DNA from: Candidatus Magasanikiibacteriota bacterium
GTDB lineage: Bacteria > Patescibacteriota > Patescibacteriia > Magasanikbacterales > UBA922
Assembly (NCBI GenBank): GCA_014729395.1
Contig: WJJZ01000006.1
Span: 71,090 to 107,222 of the forward strand
Reading direction: 5' to 3'
Length of the DNA: 36,133 bases
This document shows positions 25,898 to 33,285 of this stretch, one piece after another. The notes beneath the pieces were generated by a model. It searched no databases. It was given only the letters and a program-made list of their open reading frames with translations, and was not told the origin of the DNA. Position 1 is the stretch's first letter. Each line of letters starts with the position of its first letter. The translations under genes were made by a program, and so were the position numbers.

Positions 25898-27310
25898 TTA
25901 ATATTTTGCAATCAACTCGTCTATCATTCCTCTAAAACCATGACTACCTAAGAATACCACCACGTCGCCACTGGTTGTGCTTTTATAAATATATTCTACC
26001 AGTTCATTATCACCTTCAATATGTTTGGTATTCTTGTGAGTCTCGGAAATTACTTCTGTTAGATTTTCTCCATCATATGGTTCCGGCTTAGTCGGATCTT
26101 TTTTTATTTTTGTCAGTCTTGGAATTATGACTTCATCGGCATTCTTAAAAGCGTTTTTGTAGCTCGGGGCTGATTCTACTTGGCGGTTACCGGTGTTTGG
26201 TTCAAAAACAGCTATTATTTTTTTATTATATATTTTTCGTAAATTTTCCAATGTAAAACTTGCTTTAGCCGGGGAGTGGGCAATGTCGTCATAAATATCT
26301 ATGCTGCCGGAATATCTTTTTTCCAGACGACGTTTAAGGCCCGGGAATTTTTTTATATTTTCTACTATTGATTCAGCCGGGATACCGATTTCTCTTGCCA
26401 TAGCAAAACAACCCGTAATATTTTCTGCCATATATTCGCCGAGCATATCGCTTTGGATTTGGTAAGTTTTGTTTTTGTTGTGGATTTTAAAAGTGATTCC
26501 TTGTTTGGTTTGGTTTATATCATAGTACTTATAGTCAGCGTTTTGTTTTTTTCCATAGGTTTTGAGACCGGAGACTGGTGATTGGAGATTATTTATGTTT
26601 TCGGACATAACAATTAGCCCACCTTCCGGTATTGACTTGAATAATTTATCAAATGCTGCAAAATACTCTTTTTCAGTGGGATAAATATCGGCATGGTCCC
26701 ATTGCAAACCTGTTAAAAGCAGGTGAGTGGGGGAGTAGTGGCTGAATTTTGGGCTCATGTCCCAGCGAGCGGTTTTATATTCATCACCTTCCATTACCGA
26801 CCAGTCGCCATCATTTATCTCGGCTGATAAAAAATTTTCGTCAACACAAAGTCCGCCAAACATGTAGCTTGGTTCAAATTCAACTTGCTTTAAGATATAT
26901 GAAAGCAGGGAGGAGGTGGTGGTTTTGCCATATGTGCCGGCACAAACAATAGAGTTTTTCTTTATATAAAATTCTTTTAGTAATCCCGGATAAGAAACGT
27001 ATTTCAGTTTTTTTTCTTGGACATATTGCCATTCCGGATTTTTGGATCCGGCTACATTACCAACCACTACCAAATCAGGATCGCCTTTGCCGGCAGGCCA
27101 TGAGCTTGTCGAATGGGTCATTTTATCTACATGCCAGCCGGGATAAAAATTTATTTTATGTTTTATCAAGTGGGTTGATACCGGAGGGAAAAAGCCTTTG
27201 TCAGATCCGGTTACTTTGTAGCCGGCTTTTTGCATAGCAATAGCAAGCGCACTCATTGCAACACCGCAAATTCCGATAAAATGTATATGATGTATTTTTA
27301 TATCTTTCAT
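25898..27310 (-). CDS. Mur ligase family (Mpl/MurC-type)
   Basis: HIHFIGICGVAMSALAIAMQKAGYKVTGSDKGFFPPVSTHL, CAGTYGKTTTSSLL, LLLTGLQWDHADIYPT, DIAHSPAKASFTLE, FEPNTGNRQ. Confidence 0.93.
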   Translation of the reverse strand: MKDIKIHHIHFIGICGVAMSALAIAMQKAGYKVTGSDKGFFPPVSTHLIKHKINFYPGWHVDKMTHSTSSWPAGKGDPDLVVVGNVAGSKNPEWQYVQEKKLKYVSYPGLLKEFYIKKNSIVCAGTYGKTTTSSLLSYILKQVEFEPSYMFGGLCVDENFLSAEINDGDWSVMEGDEYKTARWDMSPKFSHYSPTHLLLTGLQWDHADIYPTEKEYFAAFDKLFKSIPEGGLIVMSENINNLQSPVSGLKTYGKKQNADYKYYDINQTKQGITFKIHNKNKTYQIQSDMLGEYMAENITGCFAMAREIGIPAESIVENIKKFPGLKRRLEKRYSGSIDIYDDIAHSPAKASFTLENLRKIYNKKIIAVFEPNTGNRQVESAPSYKNAFKNADEVIIPRLTKIKKDPTKPEPYDGENLTEVISETHKNTKHIEGDNELVEYIYKSTTSGDVVVFLGSHGFRGMIDELIAKY

Positions 27311-27412
27311 AATAATTTAATTTTCCATTTTTTCTGTTTAGGTTTTATGCGTAGTAGCCCTCGCAGATTACGATAATGTGGATATTTTTATATCAACTCT
27401 TTTGTTAGCTTA

Positions 27413-28324
27413 TTAATTCTTTGATGCTGTCTCAATGATGTTTTTCACAACTTCCTCTGAGGCTTTTTTGAGTATGTTTATGTATTCATCGGGGATGGCT
27501 TCTACTTTTCCTTTTTGTGAAATATTTACTACTGGTTGTCTTGAGACTCGCATTAGTCCGGCAATATATTTTCCTTGCAGCGTGTATGTCCTGCAGTCCC
27601 AATATCTTTTTTTGCGGAGATTTTGGTGAATTTTCTCTTGTATTAACCAATTATCACCTTCTAATTTTATTTTATCCAAATCTTTTATTTTTTTTATAAA
27701 AAAAATTTTTTTCCCGCCATATCCTTTATTCGGTTTTATTATGTATTCATCGTATTGGTTGTCTTTCATAAATTCATATGCATCGTTTAGATCGTTGAAC
27801 GAAAAAGTCTTTGGAATATTGTAATACTTTGATTGGTGCAGGGACTGATATAAAAACGATTTATTTATACAAATATTACTAATTGAATAAGGATTTATTA
27901 CAGGGATTTCCGTATGCCTAGCTAATTTTTCTTTTAGTTGTATATATGGCGTATAAACAATATATTTTTTATTTTTCATTATATGTTCATAAGCAGTTTG
28001 TAGATTTTTTTCATTAACAGTATCTATTGTATAATATTCATATTTATTATCATCCAATTTTTTTGATAAAAAATTATGCACATACTTTGTATTTTTACTT
28101 TTTTTATCCAAGTATTTTGAAACTACATTAATAATTTTCTTTTCAGGATATTCTTTGGTTTTGTTTATCAGAAGCTCAAGAGGTTTGCAGTTTTTATATT
28201 TCTTTTTAAAAAAGCGCATCAAACCCGGATCACTGTTTGCTTCAATAAAAAAAAGTTTATCATTGCTATCAAACATAAAATCAAGCCCCAAAAATGTAAT
28301 CATTCCATTCTTATTTTTGTACAT
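27413..28324 (-). CDS. ATP-grasp family protein, apparently circularly permuted
   Basis: N-terminal GLDFMFDSNDKLFFIEANSDPGL (usual C-terminal ATP-grasp motif); C-terminal half EYIIKPNKGYGGKKIFFI...WLIQEKI...DCRTYTLQGKYIAGLMRVS...ends without a second ExN motif. Confidence 0.75.
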   Translation of the reverse strand: MYKNKNGMITFLGLDFMFDSNDKLFFIEANSDPGLMRFFKKKYKNCKPLELLINKTKEYPEKKIINVVSKYLDKKSKNTKYVHNFLSKKLDDNKYEYYTIDTVNEKNLQTAYEHIMKNKKYIVYTPYIQLKEKLARHTEIPVINPYSISNICINKSFLYQSLHQSKYYNIPKTFSFNDLNDAYEFMKDNQYDEYIIKPNKGYGGKKIFFIKKIKDLDKIKLEGDNWLIQEKIHQNLRKKRYWDCRTYTLQGKYIAGLMRVSRQPVVNISQKGKVEAIPDEYINILKKASEEVVKNIIETASKN

Positions 28325-28326
28325 AC

Positions 28327-29055
28327 TTACTCTTTTAGGTTTTTTTTCAACCCCCCCAAATCATCACTCCATTTATCACCATCAAACCATTCCAGTCCTT
28401 TGAATTGCAATTTATATTTATCACCCGGCCTTTGAGCTGATCCCAGGTAGATATATTTTTTGTTATTTTCTTTGGCGTACAGAATGGCTTTTAGCATCAT
28501 GCCCATACCAACGTTGGGTAACCGGTGATTGGAGATTTGTAACTGGTAGAAAGGGTAACTGTAATGGATGATTTTGTTTGTCTCCAGTGCTATGCAGTAG
28601 CCTATGGTGTTGCTATTAGTGATGGCGGTAGACCGACGGGATTCCTCGCCCAGGTCCCTCACTTCGTTCGGGACAGGGCTCGGAATGACGTATGCAAACA
28701 ATGTATTAAAGTTTCCCTTGTTCGTGGTCATCAATTCTTTCACTTTATTGGCACTAAAAATTCCTTTGCCGAATTTTTCATCATAAAAATCTTTAGCCAT
28801 TTTACCAATCTGCCAAGCATAATCTTCGTATGGTAAGTCTCCAATCTCCAGTCTCCAATCTCCAGTCTTCTTCAAAATACGCCTATTTTCACTACTCAAT
28901 TCAAACTCATCCAGATCAATTCTTACACTTCGGGTCTGGTTCATTACACCTCTGCCAATTCTAGTAAAAACATAACCCTCGTTGTAGAGGTTATTGATAG
29001 TTTGGTTAGAGAAGTCATCAATTTTTTTTGTATTCCAGGATAGATATTTACTCAC
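28327..29055 (-). CDS. Aminoacyl-tRNA-protein transferase (ATE/Bpt)-like or GNAT-fold acyltransferase
   Basis: GYVFTRIGRGVMNQTRSVRIDLDEFELSSENRRILKK and VGMGMMLKAILYAKENNKKYIYLGSAQRPGDKYKLQFKGLEWFDGDKW resemble ATE N- and C-terminal patterns. Confidence 0.6.
   Translation of the reverse strand: MSKYLSWNTKKIDDFSNQTINNLYNEGYVFTRIGRGVMNQTRSVRIDLDEFELSSENRRILKKTGDWRLEIGDLPYEDYAWQIGKMAKDFYDEKFGKGIFSANKVKELMTTNKGNFNTLFAYVIPSPVPNEVRDLGEESRRSTAITNSNTIGYCIALETNKIIHYSYPFYQLQISNHRLPNVGMGMMLKAILYAKENNKKYIYLGSAQRPGDKYKLQFKGLEWFDGDKWSDDLGGLKKNLKE
28515..28560. repeat. In-frame 'GGTGATTGGAGATT' repeat
   Basis: gggtaaccggtgattggagatttgtaactggtag encodes (minus) YQLQISNHRLPN. Confidence 0.75.
28626..28690. 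repeat. In-frame GTCATTCCGAG-family repeat
   Basis: gggattcctcgcccaggtccctcacttcgttcgggacagggctcggaatgac; near-identical to 9955-10005; encodes VIPSPVPNEVRDLGEESRR. Confidence 0.92.
28835..28868. repeat. In-frame 'GGAGATTGGAGACTGG' repeat
   Basis: gtctccaatctccagtctccaatctccagtc encodes (minus) TGDWRLEIGD. Confidence 0.85.
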
Positions 29056-29197
29056 ACTAGGTAATTAGTAATTTGTAATTAGTAATTTGTAATTGACAAG
29101 CTCTTTTTCCTAAACAAGCTTAGTTAGTAATTACCGATAACTATTTACAAATTACCATGTTTTTTAATTTATATTTTGGTTTGTTTGGATCTAGTGC

Positions 29198-30328
29198 TTA
29201 ATAGAGCGCAATCCACAGACCCACCAACACAAACGCCGCATGGATTATCCAAAAACGCATAACGGTTTTTTCTTCACTCCAGCCGCGCAATTCAAAGTGG
29301 TGGTGAAGCGGTGCCATTTTGAAAATTCGTCTGCCCAGTGTGTATCGACCCAGTATCTGGATAATAACGGACACTAATTCAATATAGAAAATAAATCCCA
29401 AAAAGGGGAGTAAGAGCATTTTATTCAAAACAATTGTATTGATGGCAAGTAGTGCACCAAGGCCAAGAGAGCCAACATCACCCATCTGAAATCTGGCCGG
29501 CTTAATATTAAAATATGTATAAGTTAGAAGTGCCCCAACCGCGGTTGAGTTTAAAACCGCAATCGCATGAAAGCCTTCCAGCCAACTCAAAACCGTAAGG
29601 GCGGCAAAAGTAATGAGAAGCGACCCACCCGCCAATCCATCCATACCGTCGGCTACATTAACAGCGTTAGCCGTAAACATTACAAATAAAATAATAAGCG
29701 GAATAATCAGCCAGCCGATACTCACAAAACCATCAAAGGGAATATAAATATCGCGCCAGTGTTCTCCCAGTTTGTAATAGATCCACCAGGCGGCCACAGC
29801 TCCGGCTGCAAATTGTAAAATTAATTTTTCATGGACATGTACACCTTTGCCCGGGTGTGAACCAAGCCAGAGAGATCCTCGCTTGAAAATTGTCCAAGGT
29901 AAAGTAATCGCCAACCAGACTCTTTGTTTCCAATCTTTGTGGACTTTTATAAGCCTTAGAACGTGTTTAAATTTTCTTGATCTGCGTTTGTGTCCGTAGA
30001 TATTTAAAATATCGTCTAATCCACCCAAAAAAGCCGCCATAAGCATCACGCCGATCGGTACCCAGGTAAATTGTCGCTCCCAATTAAATAAGAGGGTTAT
30101 TACCGCTACTGTTATTACCACGAGAAGTCCACCCATTATCGGTACGCCACTTTTACTTTTTCTTGCCCCCATAGCCAAAGTGGCATCATATTCCGGATTT
30201 CTTGTGATTTTGTATTTATATAAAATTTTTATCAAAAAAGGCGCCCATAGGAAGCTGACAGCACAAGAAACAAGACCATATGTAATGGCCGTGCGCAAGG
30301 GTTCTAAAGTTTCGGCAGGAATATGCAT
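29198..30328 (-). CDS. mraY: Phospho-N-acetylmuramoyl-pentapeptide-transferase
   Basis: GVPIMGG, TANAVNVADGMDGLAGG, QMGDVGSLGLGALLA, APLHHHFELRGWSEEKTVMRFW. Confidence 0.95.
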   Translation of the reverse strand: MHIPAETLEPLRTAITYGLVSCAVSFLWAPFLIKILYKYKITRNPEYDATLAMGARKSKSGVPIMGGLLVVITVAVITLLFNWERQFTWVPIGVMLMAAFLGGLDDILNIYGHKRRSRKFKHVLRLIKVHKDWKQRVWLAITLPWTIFKRGSLWLGSHPGKGVHVHEKLILQFAAGAVAAWWIYYKLGEHWRDIYIPFDGFVSIGWLIIPLIILFVMFTANAVNVADGMDGLAGGSLLITFAALTVLSWLEGFHAIAVLNSTAVGALLTYTYFNIKPARFQMGDVGSLGLGALLAINTIVLNKMLLLPFLGFIFYIELVSVIIQILGRYTLGRRIFKMAPLHHHFELRGWSEEKTVMRFWIIHAAFVLVGLWIALY

Positions 30329-30418
30329 ATTTACCAGTAAATTTTAGCAAATTTACTTGAAAAAATCAATAAAATATGATTTAGTGAAATTGACCCTAAA
30401 AAACACAAGGAGGTGCAG

Positions 30419-30751
30419 ATGAAAAAATGTAGATGTGGCCGCTTGGTTCTCGAAACGGAAAGAGTCTGTCACGAGTGTTGGCGTGAGTCGGTACAGGTAG
30501 GTAAAATAAAAAGAGTAAGCTTTAAAAAAAATGATGAGCACGAAAAGATCTGTCTTGAATGCCCAAGAATGAATAATTGTCCTTTTAATAAAAAGTTTGA
30601 GGCTTGCAAAGCTTATTGGGGGGATATGTGTAAATACGGCGAAAGAATTATACCAAATAAAAAAGAAGATACTAAAAATACTAATGATTTGGGGAGTTCG
30701 AACGTCGTTGACTTCGATCCTGTCAGTAAATATGCTGATGGTGAAAAATAA
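30419..30751 (+). CDS. Small Cys-rich (zinc ribbon-like) protein
   Basis: MKKCRCGRLVLETERVCHEC...CLECPRMNNCPF; SD AAGGAGGTGCAG just upstream of ATG 30419. Confidence 0.7.
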   Translation: MKKCRCGRLVLETERVCHECWRESVQVGKIKRVSFKKNDEHEKICLECPRMNNCPFNKKFEACKAYWGDMCKYGERIIPNKKEDTKNTNDLGSSNVVDFDPVSKYADGEK

Positions 30752-30753
30752 AT

Positions 30754-30790
30754 AACGGATTGACAAATTAATATAATCCGTTTTTTTTAT
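30754..30790 (+). terminator. Intrinsic terminator
   Basis: AACGGATT...AATCCGTT-TTTTTTT. Confidence 0.85.
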
Positions 30791-30792
30791 AC

Positions 30793-30821
30793 TTGACAAA
30801 AGTCAAAAAATATGCTTAAAT
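30793..30821 (+). promoter_or_regulatory. Putative sigma70-like promoter
   Basis: TTGACA, 17-nt spacer, TTAAAT; TTGACAAAAGTCAA palindrome overlaps the -35. Confidence 0.65.
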
Positions 30822-30863
30822 GTTTGGTGCCCTAATAATGGGGTACACAAAAGGAGGTGCAAT

Positions 30864-30980
30864 ATGAAAAAAATTTGGAAACTCGTGAGCGCGCTATTCC
30901 GTGGTGAAAGGTGTTGGATCTGTGACAGAATTATACCCGGCTGCGGGTGTGAGATTTGCCACAACGAGCACCACGGCTAG
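30864..30980 (+). CDS. Cys/His-rich microprotein (38 aa)
   Basis: Manual translation MKKIWKLVSALFRGERCWICDRIIPGCGCEICHNEHHG; promoter, SD AAAAGGAGGTGCAAT and terminator present. Confidence 0.65.
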   Translation: MKKIWKLVSALFRGERCWICDRIIPGCGCEICHNEHHG

Positions 30981-31007
30981 GAGAGGTGTTCGCGTTTCTC
31001 TCCATAT

Positions 31008-31037
31008 ACCACTGTCTTCGGACGGTGGTCTTTTTTT
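31008..31037 (+). terminator. Intrinsic terminator with UUCG loop
   Basis: CCACTGTC-TTCG-GACGGTGG-TCTTTTTTTT. Confidence 0.9.
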
Positions 31038-31085
31038 TCTAAAATTTCTATGATAATATAATTTTTACCAATAATATATAAAAAT

Positions 31086-32345
31086 ATGAAAGAAGTAGAT
31101 GTAGTTGTAATTGGAGCCGGTTTTTCCGGCTTAACTTTTGCCCACTATTTACCAAATAAATATAGAGTTTTGATTTTGGACAGAAAAAGTAAATTAAATT
31201 CAGCCATTGAGTCAACCGGGCTTATAACAGAGGTGACCAAAAATTTATTTGCCGATTTTACCGATGTTGAAGCTTTTTTACCAAACCATATTACGACCAT
31301 TAGTGTGGTATCTCCGGATTATAATAAATACTTTTTTTCTCATACAGAAAAGCCTTGGATTTATTCTACTGATACACCGGAATTTTTGAAACACATGTCA
31401 GAAACATTACCCGACAATGTTGATTTAAAATTGGAATCAAGTTTTGTTGATTATTCAATTGAACCCGATCATGATTATCCTGTTAAAATAATCTATAACC
31501 AAAATGGTTCGGGCCAAAAAGAACTAAGATGTAAATTTATCGTTGGGGCTGACGGAGTTAATTCAAAATTGGCTAAAGTTAATTCAAATTTGTCTACCAA
31601 TAAAAAATTGCTGGTCGGATATGAAAAAGTTTTTTATGGAAATATAAATTTGGGCGAACACCCCGAAAGTACGGTTTATCATTTTTGGTTTGGTGAATTT
31701 TCTTTGGGCTATGGCGGCTGGCTGTCGCCAACAATTGTTAATGGCAAAAAAGCTTTTCGGCTTGGTCTTGCCAAGTTGGAAAAAGACAAGGATAAAATTC
31801 ACTTGTTGGAAAAATTTATCAACAAATTAAAAGATGAAAAAATAATAAAAATTGATGAAGAACATAAAAATCCAATACATACTTTTGCTCATTCAATTCC
31901 AATTGGGGGAGTATTACCCGATCTGTATGACGGCAATAGTATTTTGATAGGGGATGCGGCCGGTTTTTGCGGTGCCTTTGCTGCCGATGGTATCAAGGGT
32001 TCAATTATTTCCGGTAAAGTGGCGGCTAGATTAATTCCAAAATATTTGGAAGGTGAAAAAAATATTTTGAACAGCTATCTTAAAGAGATGAATAAATTTA
32101 ATCATTTGATTTCATATTATAGAAGGCAGCAGCTATATAGAGCTCTCTGGAATAGGATGAAATCTGATAGATCTTTTCACGCTTTGTATAATTTGATTGA
32201 AAAAGAAAAGGAAGGTTTTTTGAATCAGTTTTGTGACAATATGACGAAAAAGAAAGGCTTAACAAAAGTAATACTAAAATTAAAAAACATACCGGCGCTT
32301 AGCTGGTATGCTATCAGTCTTTTTTTTGATTTGTTTAGAAAATAA
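31086..32345 (+). CDS. FAD-dependent oxidoreductase (geranylgeranyl reductase-like)
   Basis: VDVVVIGAGFSGLTFAHYL, FIVGADGVNSKLAK, ILIGDAAGFCGAFAADGIKGSIISGKVAA. Confidence 0.88.
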   Translation: MKEVDVVVIGAGFSGLTFAHYLPNKYRVLILDRKSKLNSAIESTGLITEVTKNLFADFTDVEAFLPNHITTISVVSPDYNKYFFSHTEKPWIYSTDTPEFLKHMSETLPDNVDLKLESSFVDYSIEPDHDYPVKIIYNQNGSGQKELRCKFIVGADGVNSKLAKVNSNLSTNKKLLVGYEKVFYGNINLGEHPESTVYHFWFGEFSLGYGGWLSPTIVNGKKAFRLGLAKLEKDKDKIHLLEKFINKLKDEKIIKIDEEHKNPIHTFAHSIPIGGVLPDLYDGNSILIGDAAGFCGAFAADGIKGSIISGKVAARLIPKYLEGEKNILNSYLKEMNKFNHLISYYRRQQLYRALWNRMKSDRSFHALYNLIEKEKEGFLNQFCDNMTKKKGLTKVILKLKNIPALSWYAISLFFDLFRK

Positions 32346-33119
32346 TTATTTCAATCTTCTAATCTCACATTCTTTGGAATTTTTTGCCCGCAAATAAGTC
32401 TCATTATCTTTTCCTGTTTTTTTATGCTCAATCCAGTTTTGGTCTGTGATTTTTTTGTTTAGGTCTGTAATTTCGATTTTACCTTGCCTTACTCCGTGGT
32501 CATATTTTCCATCACTTCGCCAACTTAAGGAATGTGTATAGTAAAGAGTTTTGGGTTTATTATTCTCATAATCAACCCGGTGGATTACCAAGACATGGTC
32601 ACGGTCACTTTTTTCACCGGCTTTTAAAATACTAATAAAGTCTCCCGGCTTTACTTGTTTTATTTCAACTGTCTTGCTATTAGCTTCGTGTGATAAAGTT
32701 TTTACACCGGTGTTTTCCACTGTTCTAATTTTGGCGATTAATTTGCGAATGGGATTTTTTATGTTTGGAAATTTGATATGTTTTTTAATTCCGCCTTTAC
32801 GTTGGGCTTTCAGTTCTCTATCCAATACATAATAAACAAAACCGGAACAATCAATACCTAAATTATGATCCACTAGAAATTTTTTTATTTCTTCATTATT
32901 CCAATTCCTTAGATCAACCTTTTCTCGTAAAGAAATTATCTTGGTTTCTTCCATGATATCTTTTACAGAGCCTTTCCCTATTAAAACTCTCAAGGCTGCG
33001 CGGACATTTGTTTTTCGATTATTAAAATATGGACAAGACACATCCTTGTTTTTGAAGGGGAGTTTTAGATAGTCTTGGATAACTTTTAGAGCCGGTTTGG
33101 ATAGTGTGACTGTTTTCAT
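32346..33119 (-). CDS. Hypothetical protein with NlpC/P60/CHAP-like cysteine peptidase motifs
   Basis: LGIDCSGFVYYVLD ... KPGDFISIL...DHVLVIHRV. Confidence 0.55.
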   Translation of the reverse strand: MKTVTLSKPALKVIQDYLKLPFKNKDVSCPYFNNRKTNVRAALRVLIGKGSVKDIMEETKIISLREKVDLRNWNNEEIKKFLVDHNLGIDCSGFVYYVLDRELKAQRKGGIKKHIKFPNIKNPIRKLIAKIRTVENTGVKTLSHEANSKTVEIKQVKPGDFISILKAGEKSDRDHVLVIHRVDYENNKPKTLYYTHSLSWRSDGKYDHGVRQGKIEITDLNKKITDQNWIEHKKTGKDNETYLRAKNSKECEIRRLK

Positions 33120-33164
33120 TTATTTGAATTATAAGTAAAACTAATTTAAATGCTTTAAACGTGC

Positions 33165-33275
33165 CATTCCCGTCCCCATCCGTATAAGCTCAACCAATGT
33201 CATTCCCGCGAAGGCGGGAATCCAGTATACGAAGTCCGTTTTCCTAGATTCCCGCCTTCGCGGGAATGACATGCT
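33165..33275. repeat. GTCATTCCCGCGAAGGCGGGAATC palindromic repeats
   Basis: gtcattcccgcgaaggcgggaatccag ... gattcccgccttcgcgggaatgac. Confidence 0.92.
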
Positions 33276-33285
33276 GATCATATTT

